DNA of 13,240 bases from an uncultured Lachnospiraceae bacterium (GTDB lineage Bacteria; Bacillota; Clostridia; Lachnospirales; Lachnospiraceae). Of the stretch, positions 1 to 6,817 are shown piece after piece. The translations under genes and the position numbers were made by a program. The DNA lies in NCBI GenBank assembly GCA_934317845.1, contig CAKRES010000029.1, positions 1 through 13,240 of the forward strand, read 5' to 3'. Within the stretch, counting starts at the first letter, position 1, and the number at the start of each line of letters is the position of its first letter. The notes below the pieces were generated by a model. It worked only from the letters and a program-made list of their open reading frames with translations, made no database searches and was not told the origin of the DNA.

Positions 1-459
1 CTCACCCTCGCCAAACTCAACTTTTACGTTGATATGTCCGTCTGGCTTTTTGTGGGAAAGCAGTACTACCGTCTCCAGTATGGTATCCACATACTCTACG
101 TCCACTTTTCTTCCATCCAATTCCACCGGAAGTATGACATTTTCATATACGTTCAGATCTGAAACAAGATTATAGTTTTGAAAAATAAATCCAATTTTTC
201 TTCTGCGTAATATGGCAAGCTGTTCTTTTTTCAGCCCCAAAATGCCCTTACCTTCTATTATCACTTCCCCTTCTGTTGGCGAATCCAATCCTCCCAGCAT
301 ATGTAAAAGTGTGCTTTTCCCAGATCCGCTTTTTCCGATGATTGCAACAAATTCCCGATCCTTCACACGAAAATCAATGCCATCCAATGCCTTTACTGTG
401 TTATCACCCATTTGATAATATTTTTTCAGGTTTTTTGTCTCTACAATGTATTCTTTCAT
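1..459 (-). CDS. ABC exporter ATP-binding protein, bacitracin/MacB-like, partial (3' end outside window)
   Basis: This is the nucleotide-binding subunit of an ABC exporter of the type that handles antimicrobial peptides. The first 131 residues fit the family: Walker A GKSGSGKST at residues 42-50 with K48, and a Q-loop FIFQNYNL with Q94. The start at 459 follows GGAGGAGG seven bases upstream. It lies 94 bp downstream of the kinase gene and reads the same way, the usual arrangement for peptide-sensing RR-HK-ABC cassettes. The odd point is the tail. After LETV at about residue 131 the sequence no longer follows the family, and the LSGGQ signature, expected near residues 145-149, is replaced by KVEFG. 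The last 22 or so residues read as an unrelated in-frame tail. The gene may be truncated or chimeric; the window edge prevents a decision. The family call is secure, intactness is not. Confidence 0.85.
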   Translation of the reverse strand, partial: MKEYIVETKNLKKYYQMGDNTVKALDGIDFRVKDREFVAIIGKSGSGKSTLLHMLGGLDSPTEGEVIIEGKGILGLKKEQLAILRRRKIGFIFQNYNLVSDLNVYENVILPVELDGRKVDVEYVDTILETVVLLSHKKPDGHINVKVEFGEGE

Positions 460-553
460 TGGTCTGCCTCCTCCTTTGATAGTAAGAGAATATCTCTTAA
501 AAATCACAAACCAGTCACGATTCCCAATTATCTCGAAATTGTGATCACATATT
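460..553 (-). promoter_or_regulatory. kinase-ABC spacer with inverted repeats, possible internal promoter
   Basis: The 94-bp gap between the kinase stop and the ABC start holds several dyads. AAGAGA/TCTCTT (484-489 and 493-498) lies next to a possible minus-strand -10 box TACTAT (479-484). TCACGATT/AATTGTGA (515-522 and 537-544) has one mismatch, and a 10-bp palindrome TGTGATCACA covers 540-549. Peptide-sensing regulators of this class commonly act on a promoter placed just ahead of the ABC genes, so a regulator-controlled promoter here is plausible. No convincing -35 is visible, and assignment of any dyad as the operator is inference. Confidence 0.35.
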
Positions 554-1483
554 TCACAGTTCTTTCACTGGAAAATACAGACAGAAGCATGCACCCATAC
601 CTATTTCCGACTGAACCTCTATATACCCCTTCTGAAGTTCAACTATTTTCCTTGCAAGATACAATCCAATTCCAACTCCGGGCTTATCATGCACTTCCGG
701 TTCCCGGTAAAACCGTGTGAAAATTTCTGCCTGTCTTTCCGGAGCAATCCCTTTTCCCGTATCCGTAATACTGATTTTATAAAATAATTCCTGCTGCTGC
801 GCTTCAATACGGATTTTTCCGCCTTGTTCCGTATATTTGAGTGCATTATCGAGAATATTGTAAATTGCTTCCTCCGTCCATCTACTATCATGAAAGACAG
901 TCATATTTTCATCACAATCCACATACAAAGCAATATCTTTTGCTGCTGCCTCAGGCACCAGACTTGAGACCGCATGCCGGATTGTCTCACATATATTTTT
1001 ATTTTCTTTGTGTATCTGAAGAATTCCCGTTTCAAGTCTCGACATTTTTACCATACTCTGCATCAGAAAATCTATTTTTTCCATCTGCTCTTTCATTTTC
1101 TGCAGGAAATTCTGACCATTTTCAGATATTTTCTCATCCTCAAGAAGTTCCACATATAACTTCATATTCGCAATAGGGGTTCTTGTCTGATGAGATATAT
1201 CTGAAATCAGACCTTTTACGATTTCTTTTCCCCGAAGACTCTCCTCTTCCTTTTTCCGAAATATGGCTTCTGTTTTTGCCAATTGCGTTCCTGTTCTTCC
1301 CCAGAGGCTGTCCTCCAGTTCTTCACCAGCTCTCCATTCTTTTCCTTTTACAATCGCTTCCAATGCATTCTCTACCTGTTCTGCAAACAAGACTGCTTCT
1401 TTTTTTATCTGATCGTTTTTCCACATCAAGATCAGTATTACTAACAGTAACATTATGATTATTACAATCATTATCCAATCCAT
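554..1483 (-). CDS. Membrane sensor histidine kinase, one-helix type
   Basis: Sensor kinase that autophosphorylates on histidine and passes the phosphate to the neighbouring regulator. Of 309 residues, 1-21 form one very hydrophobic helix and the charged stretch WKNDQ follows at once, so there is almost no extracellular sensing domain. The HisKA box SHQTRTP places the phospho-acceptor at H98. The ATP-binding domain shows the N-box NILDNALKY (N213), the G1 box DTGKGI (241-246) and the G2 box GVGIGLYLARK. The start overlaps the regulator's last codons by 13 bp and has GGGATGGGG just upstream, indicating translational coupling. The build resembles kinases that sense through their transporter partner rather than directly. 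The protein appears complete. Confidence 0.95.
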   Translation of the reverse strand: MDWIMIVIIIMLLLVILILMWKNDQIKKEAVLFAEQVENALEAIVKGKEWRAGEELEDSLWGRTGTQLAKTEAIFRKKEEESLRGKEIVKGLISDISHQTRTPIANMKLYVELLEDEKISENGQNFLQKMKEQMEKIDFLMQSMVKMSRLETGILQIHKENKNICETIRHAVSSLVPEAAAKDIALYVDCDENMTVFHDSRWTEEAIYNILDNALKYTEQGGKIRIEAQQQELFYKISITDTGKGIAPERQAEIFTRFYREPEVHDKPGVGIGLYLARKIVELQKGYIEVQSEIGMGACFCLYFPVKEL

Positions 1484-2139
1484 TGATACCCCATCCCATA
1501 TACATTTGAAATATATCTGTGCTCCTCGTCCTCAATCTTTCCCCGAAGACGGTTCACATTTACCGCCAGTGCATGTTTATCTACAAACTGTCCTCCACTA
1601 TCCCATAACCGTTCCAACAGCAAATTATAAGTAAGCAATTGTCCCCGATTCAAAAGAAATTGACGAAGCAGACGATATTCTGTCGGAGTAACCGCACATT
1701 CCTGTCCTTTTACTGTCACATGTGCATTATCCAGATCTATCTGAAGGTATTCATCTTTAAAAATCAAATGCTTATTTGAAACAGTTCTTCTTAAAATAAT
1801 ATCTATTTTCCGGAGTAAAACCTTCATTGAAAATGGTTTTGTAACATAATCCTCCGCTCCTGATTCATACCCTTCCAATACATCTTCTTCCATATCTCTG
1901 GCTGTCAGATAAATAATCGGAATTTCTTTTTGCCCTTGCACCCATCGAGCAAAGGAAAAACCTTCGCCGTCCGGAAGGTTTACATCCAAAAGAATCATAT
2001 TTATCTGTTCTTTTGCAAAAATCCGCTTTCCTTCTTCCATCAAAGCCACACTAAAAACTCCATATCCTGACTTCTTCAAAGAAAAGCAGATTGACTGATT
2101 TAAATCATAATCATCTTCTACAAGCAATATATTTTTCAT
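1471..2139 (-). CDS. OmpR/PhoB-family response regulator
   Basis: DNA-binding partner of the kinase encoded next. The receiver domain has the acidic pocket EDD at residues 8-10, the phospho-acceptor D52 in LLDVNLPDG, T79 in IYLTARD and K101 in TKPFS. The C-terminal winged-helix domain (about 130-223) begins at TPTEYRLL and ends at YGMGYQWIG, the typical last strand of the family. A longer reading frame begins with GTG at 2157, but that codon overlaps the GGAGG ribosome binding site. The ATG at 2139, seven bases after GGAGGA, is therefore chosen, giving 222 residues. It is the first gene of the RR-HK-ABC operon. The 12-bp direct repeats about 55 bp upstream could be its own binding site. Confidence 0.95.
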   Translation of the reverse strand: MKNILLVEDDYDLNQSICFSLKKSGYGVFSVALMEEGKRIFAKEQINMILLDVNLPDGEGFSFARWVQGQKEIPIIYLTARDMEEDVLEGYESGAEDYVTKPFSMKVLLRKIDIILRRTVSNKHLIFKDEYLQIDLDNAHVTVKGQECAVTPTEYRLLRQFLLNRGQLLTYNLLLERLWDSGGQFVDKHALAVNVNRLRGKIEDEEHRYISNVYGMGYQWIG

Positions 2140-2192
2140 TTTCTGTTCCTCCGGCACGAATTTTCAAAGATAATGCAGCTATCCACGCTCCT

Positions 2193-2232
2193 TACCACAT
2201 ATAGTACCACATATATTACCTATTCATGGTAA
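2193..2232. promoter_or_regulatory. 12-bp tandem repeat and inverted repeat upstream of the response regulator
   Basis: TACCACATATAG (2193-2204) is followed directly by TACCACATATAT (2205-2216) and then TACC. TTACC at 2216-2220 also forms an inverted repeat with GGTAA at 2228-2232. The block starts 54 bp upstream of the regulator start codon. OmpR-family regulators often bind direct repeats spaced about one helical turn, so this is a candidate autoregulation site. The repeat is seen directly; the role is inferred. Confidence 0.4.
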
Positions 2233-2250
2233 AATATGAAACTATCTCAA

Positions 2251-2301
2251 TTTTGTGATTATGCGCACATTCGATAAAGTCATATGTTCATGCTTTTCCT
2301 C
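2251..2301. repeat. Direct repeat A, copy 1
   Basis: This 51-bp block matches 4071-4121 with two mismatches (2273 and 2293). It contains GATTATGCGCACAT at 2257-2270. Copy 1 lies upstream of the response regulator operon and copy 2 upstream of the AAA ATPase gene, both in the same orientation relative to those minus-strand genes, so it may carry a promoter or operator. Confidence 0.85.
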
Positions 2302-2375
2302 ATTTACTTTTTTCTAAATATGTTTTTACAGAAAATTTATATACTGAATATATCAGATTGTTCATAAATAAATAT

Positions 2376-2405
2376 GGGCGGCAAATCATTTCTAATCTGC
2401 CGCCC
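2376..2405. terminator. Rho-independent terminator, probably bidirectional
   Basis: GGGCGGCA (2376-2383) pairs perfectly with TGCCGCCC (2398-2405) around a 14-base loop. The plus-strand side is followed by AATTTTTATTT, a good U-tract. The minus-strand side continues into ATATTTATTT, a weaker one. It can end minus-strand transcription from the AAA ATPase gene before the regulator operon. It lies in the 155 bp between repeat parts A and B of copy 1 and has no counterpart in copy 2. Confidence 0.7.
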
Positions 2406-2456
2406 AATTTTTATTTCCTTTATCTCTGGCTATTGCATCATTGCAGGCTCTTTCTT

Positions 2457-2597
2457 CAAATTGGAAGCCCGGACAAGCATTTGATACAAGCATTCTTGAT
2501 AATGTCACAAGAGAATCCGTAGAAGCTACACTTGTCCAAAATGGCAACAGACTCGTTCGTAATTCTATTGATGTATCGGTATAAAAGGGAGAAACGT
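2457..2597 (+). pseudogene. Direct repeat B, copy 1: C-terminal fragment of an unrecognised protein
   Basis: A 141-bp block identical to 4242-4382 except at 2531 and 2545 (both C here, T in copy 2). In the plus frame it reads about 41 residues, from SNWKPGQAFD to NSIDVSV, ending in TAA at 2582-2584. It contains no start codon or upstream coding part, so it is a fragment. Immediately after it, AGGGAGAAACGTGTATG looks like a ribosome binding site and start codon, so the parent gene may have been followed by another gene; here that ATG runs into the antisense end of the AAA ATPase gene. I do not recognise the parent family. Confidence 0.8.
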
Positions 2598-2610
2598 GTA
2601 TGTCAGATCT

Positions 2611-3969
2611 TTATATATTCATCGTCATATATGGGGGAATACATATAATTCCATCTTTTACAATTAAATTTCTTGGATGAATAATATAACTTTCCCCTAT
2701 GCGCTCCTTGTATTTTTCTCTGAAATTATTTAATGAGGTCGTTTTGTATTGCTTTCCTGACTTCACTTCAATCGGAAACATCTTATATTTTAACCTGCTG
2801 TTATTTGAAATGATAAAATCTATTTCCATATCATTTCGATGCTTATTTTCATTATAGTGTGTATAAAAATATAATTTATGTCCATTTGCCACCAGCATCT
2901 GAGCTATTGCATTTTCATAAAGCATTCCTTCATTAATCTGTAATTTGCCTGCCAATATCTGTTTATACACTTCATCTTCGAGCAATTCATTCTCATCAAA
3001 TGCATGGCTTACCAAAAGCCCGGTATCTCCCATATAACACTTTACATAGCTCCTTGTCTCATTTAATGATAAACCCACATTAGGGTCATTACACAAAAAA
3101 CACTCATTAGATATCATAGAATCCGACAACCAGAAAAATGTTTCTTCATACTGGTCTGCATAACTACCATCTTGTAGCTTTTTGAATACAACTCTTTTTT
3201 CATGCTGTGAAAGGAATCCCGGAATCTGGTCAAAGATTGCAAGAACTTTGCTTCTATATCTCATATCTATCTTCATAATATCTTCCCGATACAATTTAAG
3301 AATGTCCCTTTTTTCTCTATCCGCTTCTGTAAAATCTTTTTTGCTTTCAATAAATGCTACTACAGGCATAGGCATCCCACCAACAAGCATATACTGATGA
3401 AACAAAAGCATTGCCTGATTATGCATACTTCTTTCCAAAGGTTCTCTTTTTTCAAAGCATTTTTTTATATATTCGACTAGCAAATCTTCTTCTAATGCTA
3501 TTGCAAATTCTTCGAAATCCAATGGATACATATTGATATGTCTTTCTTCTGACGGTATGACAATATTCTTTACATTTTCTCTGATAGATATCAATGAACC
3601 AGTTTCGATATAATCATATCTTCCATCTGAAACCAAATATTTTATTGCAGCTCTTGCCTGTGGAAACATCTGCACCTCATCAAAAATAATAAGAGAGTTT
3701 CTCTCTGTCAGTTTTTTTCCAAAATGCGTCTGTAATAACATAAAAAATGTATCCAGATCATTCAGATATCGCTCAAAATACATTTCGACTTCCTTATCTT
3801 TTTTAGCAAAGTCAATAAGGAGATAACTTTCATATTCATTTTTCCCAAATTCTTCGCAGATGGTAGACTTTCCAATACGTCTGGCGCCTTCTATCAGTAA
3901 AGCTTTTTTCCCCTGACACTCCTTTTTCCATTCCAGTAGTTTTTTATAGATTTTCCGTTTTAATATCAT
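2611..3969 (-). CDS. AAA ATPase with DUF4143-type nuclease-like C-terminal domain (AAA_14 family)
   Basis: A 452-residue protein of the widespread AAA_14/DUF4143 group, whose cellular role is not established. The ATPase domain has Walker A GARRIGKS (28-35, K34), Walker B LIIFDE (93-98) and a sensor-like ETGS (122-125). A helical middle section leads to a C-terminal domain with a PD-(D/E)XK-like pattern: E352, D384 in EIDFII, and E401/K403 in IEVKSGK, so key residues are retained. The start at 3969 is preceded by GGAGGAG. The gene stands alone, bracketed by direct repeats A and B. Four GATTATGCGCA-type motifs lie in its 5' region and a terminator 200 bp beyond its stop. Similar genes are often present in many copies per genome and are suspected to be mobile or defence-related, but that is not shown here. 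Confidence 0.93.
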   Translation of the reverse strand: MILKRKIYKKLLEWKKECQGKKALLIEGARRIGKSTICEEFGKNEYESYLLIDFAKKDKEVEMYFERYLNDLDTFFMLLQTHFGKKLTERNSLIIFDEVQMFPQARAAIKYLVSDGRYDYIETGSLISIRENVKNIVIPSEERHINMYPLDFEEFAIALEEDLLVEYIKKCFEKREPLERSMHNQAMLLFHQYMLVGGMPMPVVAFIESKKDFTEADREKRDILKLYREDIMKIDMRYRSKVLAIFDQIPGFLSQHEKRVVFKKLQDGSYADQYEETFFWLSDSMISNECFLCNDPNVGLSLNETRSYVKCYMGDTGLLVSHAFDENELLEDEVYKQILAGKLQINEGMLYENAIAQMLVANGHKLYFYTHYNENKHRNDMEIDFIISNNSRLKYKMFPIEVKSGKQYKTTSLNNFREKYKERIGESYIIHPRNLIVKDGIICIPPYMTMNI

Positions 3970-3979
3970 GACTCCTCCA

Positions 3980-4090
3980 GATTATGCGCATATATATTTG
4001 TTCTACATTTTATGATTATGCGCACATTGTAATTCATTTTTTGATTATACGCAAGTATTATAACCCTATTTTTTGTGATTATGCGCACAT
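3980..4090 (-). promoter_or_regulatory. Four spaced GATTATGCGCA motifs upstream of the AAA ATPase
   Basis: Motifs start at 3980 (GATTATGCGCATAT), 4014 (GATTATGCGCACAT), 4043 (GATTATACGCAAGT) and 4077 (GATTATGCGCACAT), spaced 34, 29 and 34 bp, roughly three helical turns. The core is close to the palindrome TTATGCGCATAA. A minus-strand -10 box TATAAT at 4057-4062 has the third motif just downstream and the fourth over the expected -35 region, where no good -35 hexamer is seen. The first motif nearly touches the ribosome binding site. This looks like a multi-site operator for the ATPase gene; the binding protein is unknown. Confidence 0.6.
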
Positions 4091-4121
4091 TCTATAAAGT
4101 CATATGTTCATGTTTTTCCTC
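4071..4121. repeat. Direct repeat A, copy 2
   Basis: Second copy of the 51-bp block at 2251-2301, offset 1820 bp, with two mismatches. It includes the outermost GATTATGCGCACAT motif (4077-4090) of the ATPase upstream region. In copy 2 it runs directly into the coding remnant of part B. Confidence 0.85.
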
Positions 4122-4123
4122 TT

Positions 4124-4369
4124 TTCAAAGATTATCAGTTGAGCGTCAGCAAAGATAAGCGTTTAAGTGGTACATGGACTTTAGAACAATATGAAGGACA
4201 GTACAGAGCTGCTATGTACGCAGCCGTAAAATCAGCCAATCCAAATTGGAAGCCCGGACAAGCATTTGATACAAGCATTCTTGATAATGTCACAAGAGAA
4301 TCCGTAGAAGCTACATTTGTCCAAAATGGTAACAGACTCGTTCGTAATTCTATTGATGTATCGGTATAA
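4124..4369 (+). pseudogene. C-terminal remnant of an unrecognised protein (contains repeat B, copy 2)
   Basis: A plus-strand frame reads about 81 residues, from FKDYQLSVSK to NSIDVSV, with TAA at 4367-4369. The last 42 or so residues are the repeat B sequence also found at 2457-2584. There is no ATG and no ribosome binding site; the only nearby start is a TTG at 4139, and the frame continues open back into repeat A. The protein is polar, with WTLEQYEGQYRAAMYAAVKS suggesting a helix. It is best read as the 3' end of a longer gene captured beside the repeat-bracketed ATPase. I do not recognise the family, and a short expressed protein cannot be excluded. Confidence 0.55.
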
Positions 4370-4382
4370 AAGGGAGAAACGT
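4242..4382. repeat. Direct repeat B, copy 2
   Basis: The 141-bp partner of 2457-2597, offset exactly 1785 bp, with two differences (4316 and 4330). Its right edge at 4382 abuts the truncated aldo/keto reductase, so this edge is probably a recombination or insertion junction. Confidence 0.85.
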
Positions 4383-4817
4383 ATAAAAAAAGAAGAATAG
4401 CTCCAATATACAAAACAAAGACGGCATGCCGCTCTGTTTCCTTCTACATAACGGTCTTCGCTCTGGTTTACTTCTACCCATGGCTGTGGCGAATGAATGA
4501 TCATCATATCCAGATAATCCAGTCCCATTTTCTCCAAAGTTTCATCAATGCTCTTAGCCGCCGACTCATAGGTCTTATGCTCTGCGGCAACCTTTGATAC
4601 GACAAAAAGCTCCTCTCTTGGCACACCACATGTACGGATACCTTCACCGACACCGCACTTCATTTCCATATGCCTGTGCGGTATCTATGTGACGATAGCC
4701 GAGCGCAATCGCTGCTTTCACGGCATCTGCTGCCTTGTCATCCTCAATAAACCATGTTCCCAGACCAAGCTGTGGAATCTTTACTCCGTTATTTAACATA
4801 ATCTCATTCTGATACAT
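4383..4817 (-). pseudogene. Aldo/keto reductase, frameshifted and truncated
   Basis: Remnant of an NADPH-dependent aldo/keto reductase. The start at 4817 has GGAGGT upstream. The first frame gives the normal N-terminus, with LGLGTW and DTAQAYGNE carrying the catalytic D45 and Y50. The frame breaks at about 4655-4658, where GAA-GTGC-GGT has one base too many for GNE-x-GVGEG. The next frame continues the family with SKVAAEH (catalytic Lys) and IIHSPQPW (catalytic His), then EDRYVEGNRAA, and loses similarity near 4427. Some 45 bp later repeat B begins. Only about half of a usual 270-280 residue protein remains and the C-terminal cofactor-binding half is missing, so it cannot be functional. No remaining half is seen on the other side of the repeats. 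Confidence 0.85.
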
Positions 4818-4848
4818 AAAAATAACCTCCTGTCTGCTATGATTCCCC

Positions 4849-4879
4849 ATTGTAGCACTTAAAGTGAACTGCAAGTCAA
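4849..4879 (-). promoter_or_regulatory. Promoter of the aldo/keto reductase remnant
   Basis: On the minus strand TTGACT (4874-4879) and an extended -10, TGC-TACAAT (-10 at 4849-4854), are separated by 19 bp, slightly long but helped by the TGn element. It lies between the DUF3137 stop at 4903 and the reductase start at 4817. Confidence 0.5.
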
Positions 4880-4902
4880 AATTTTATGTTCATGCCCCTC
4901 CA

Positions 4903-5895
4903 TCAGGCAAACAAGTTATCTTTCGTTAGAATCTCATCAAAGATCTGCAATATTACATCCCGCTCCTGTCGAAATCTCTGCCGCTGCTTTTCCAGTCCCT
5001 TTCTGCTTCGCAGTATCCGTTTCAGTTCAAAGGAATCTTTTCCATTATTGCATGTAACCGCCACACCGGTACCCTGAAATACAATATTGGTATCCCCGCC
5101 GGCAAGAGCATCCAGCCTAAGCACACTCTCCATAAACTGTGGCGTCAGAATATAAAATGCCAGTTCTCCGTCAGATGCTTTGATCTTAAACTGTCGGTTA
5201 AACTCTGCATTTTCTGTCTCGATCTCTTCCCCGTTCTGTTCTATAAACAAGGCATTTTTCACGCCCTTTAAAATACCACCAAAAAAGGCTGCCGTCCGGC
5301 TTTTATCCCGTTTTTCTCTGATGCACACATACCCATTCAGCTCTTTACCAAATTCCATGCGCATCACAAAGCCCTGAAATACAGTCGTATAAGAAGTACT
5401 TTTATGCCCTTTCTTTTCCCGCTCCGTACTTTCCCGCTCCAGCAAAAGATCACTGTAGCGAAATGCGACATCACGGTATGTACCACAAATGTAATCCGAG
5501 CCGCTGATCCGGTCATACCCCGGCAGAATGGAACACTGATCCACAAATGCATTGCTGATCCGCCGATCCGGTGCATATTCCGTGATCGCAATCTTTTCTG
5601 CCAGAATATCATGTGTCAGACATTCGCCGATCTGAACCTTTAATGTGTGTGTCAACGCTTTGTCCGCTTTTACCAGCAGTATCGTAGCTGCAATACAAAG
5701 AACACCCGCCACACAAATACCGATTCCCTTCTGTGGAAAACGCTCCCCTATCATAATGCCAAACACGATTCCATTAAATGCACCCAGTATACACAAAACG
5801 GTAAACAGATGATCCAGCTTTAACAGCCACTGCCTGCGTGATATGGATGCAATGATCTCATGATCGTTTCTGCCATTTTTTGTAGTTTGTGCCAT
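4903..5895 (-). CDS. DUF3137 family membrane protein, LemA partner
   Basis: A 330-residue protein matching the DUF3137 pattern: two membrane helices near the N-terminus (about 29-49 and 57-75) joined by a short loop, then a long soluble domain. Conserved-looking parts are the stretch around GYDRISGSDYICGTY and the FQGFVMRMEFGKEL segment, typical of the family, whose members usually sit beside lemA. The start at 5895 follows GGGGAG and lies 15 bp after the lemA stop, so the two form one operon. The molecular function of the family is not known; a role in the cell envelope together with LemA is inferred from the pairing. The gene is intact and no terminator is obvious after it. Confidence 0.85.
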   Translation of the reverse strand: MAQTTKNGRNDHEIIASISRRQWLLKLDHLFTVLCILGAFNGIVFGIMIGERFPQKGIGICVAGVLCIAATILLVKADKALTHTLKVQIGECLTHDILAEKIAITEYAPDRRISNAFVDQCSILPGYDRISGSDYICGTYRDVAFRYSDLLLERESTEREKKGHKSTSYTTVFQGFVMRMEFGKELNGYVCIREKRDKSRTAAFFGGILKGVKNALFIEQNGEEIETENAEFNRQFKIKASDGELAFYILTPQFMESVLRLDALAGGDTNIVFQGTGVAVTCNNGKDSFELKRILRSRKGLEKQRQRFRQERDVILQIFDEILTKDNLFA

Positions 5896-5910
5896 AGTTT
5901 TTCTCCCCGG

Positions 5911-6453
5911 TTAAAATTCCATTTTCACATCCTGCCGCTTCGTTTCTTCTGCTACAAAAAGCTCCTTCTTTGAAGCTCCCATCTGACCTGCCACGATACT
6001 GTTTGGAAATACTACGATCTTTGCATTGTATGCATTTACATTTGCATTATATAACCGTCTGGCAGCCTGCAAATGCTCCTCCACATCCACGATTGCCTCC
6101 TGCAGCTTCCCAAAAGAAGCATCCGCCCTAAGCTCCGGATAATTCTCCACAAACAACCGGATATCCTTTGCGACCTGATCCATGTTTTTATTCGCTTCAT
6201 TTTTTTCTGCGATCGACATGCCGCTGCGAAGCTTGACCAGTTCCGCAAGCACCGTCTTCTCATACTGCTGATACCCTTTTACCGTATCGAGCATTTTCGT
6301 CAGTACATTATAGCGTTTGGTGAGCGCAACATCAATCCCTGCCTCGCTCTCCTCAATCTTCAGCGCAGCCACCTTGATACTGTTGGATACACAGATGTAC
6401 CAGATCACGATCAATACTACAACTACCAGCACCACTTCTACAATCTTTGCCAT
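5911..6453 (-). CDS. lemA: LemA family protein
   Basis: A 180-residue LemA protein, close to the usual 185-200. A single hydrophobic N-terminal segment (about 5-21, rich in Val and Ile) acts as membrane anchor, and the rest is a helical bundle. Family hallmarks are the GIDVALTKRYNVL segment, DTVKGYQQYE, YPELRAD and the late YNANVNAYNAKIVVFPNSIVA. The start at 6453 has GGAGGAG seven bases upstream. It is the first gene of the lemA-DUF3137 operon. LemA proteins are envelope proteins of unclear biochemical role, so only the family assignment and location are firm. Confidence 0.93.
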   Translation of the reverse strand: MAKIVEVVLVVVVLIVIWYICVSNSIKVAALKIEESEAGIDVALTKRYNVLTKMLDTVKGYQQYEKTVLAELVKLRSGMSIAEKNEANKNMDQVAKDIRLFVENYPELRADASFGKLQEAIVDVEEHLQAARRLYNANVNAYNAKIVVFPNSIVAGQMGASKKELFVAEETKRQDVKMEF

Positions 6454-6497
6454 TTTAATCTCCTCCCGTGTAATAAAAATGTGTTACTCATGAGATC

Positions 6498-6506
6498 ATT
6501 ATAGCA
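6498..6506 (-). promoter_or_regulatory. Extended -10 promoter of the lemA operon
   Basis: On the minus strand TGC-TATAAT is a perfect -10 with a TGn extension, 45 bp upstream of the lemA start codon. The -35 region 17 bp away is poor, consistent with extended -10 use. Confidence 0.6.
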
Positions 6507-6584
6507 TACTCTTTTGAAGCTTTAGAGCAATATATTTTAAGAATACGATTACCGTAACCGCAGCTCCCACAATATCAGAGATCG

Positions 6585-6802
6585 TTTCCGACTGTTGAGA
6601 TCTATCCTGTCGATGAAACCGGCATTTTCCCATCCGGGTGCGGACTGGAAGATCTGCACTGGCATGACGAGCTGCAATTTACCCTTGCCGTTCACGGCTC
6701 CTTTACCCTCAGGCAAATGCCAGACAATACCAGATCAAAAAAGGGGAAGCTGCCCGGTGCTCCTGTTTCGTCCACAGATACCATGGCAAAAAGATGTCTT
6801 AG
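6585..6802 (+). pseudogene. AraC-family regulator N-terminal (cupin) remnant, frameshifted
   Basis: The plus frame from 6585 reads FPTVEIYPVDETGIFPSGC and then LHWHDELQFTLAVHGSFTL, the HWHxE-type cupin motif that opens the sensing domain of many AraC-family regulators. At about 6708-6710 the frame breaks. One frame over, the same domain continues as QANARQYQIKKGEAARCSC, including the expected KKGEA turn, and stops at TAG 6800-6802. There is no start codon, no ribosome binding site and no helix-turn-helix domain. The remnant converges on the truncated lipoprotein, with 15 bp between the two stops. The assignment rests on motif shape, so moderate confidence. Confidence 0.6.
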
Positions 6803-6817
6803 ATCTGTTAAAGGAAC

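Noticed and set aside
540..549. TGTGATCACA palindrome as a CRP-type site
   Set aside because: It is only 10 bp, overlaps the kinase 3' spacer, and lacks the longer flanking pattern; chance occurrence in AT-rich DNA is likely.
841..1458. Plus-strand open frames opposite the histidine kinase
   Set aside because: Antisense shadows of a complete kinase gene, rich in Leu, Phe, Ser and Pro as expected from the reverse of coding DNA.
2251..4382. Insertion sequence or CRISPR explanation for the repeats
   Set aside because: No transposase, no terminal inverted repeats, and the repeats are two long copies or spaced operator-like motifs, not a regular repeat-spacer array.
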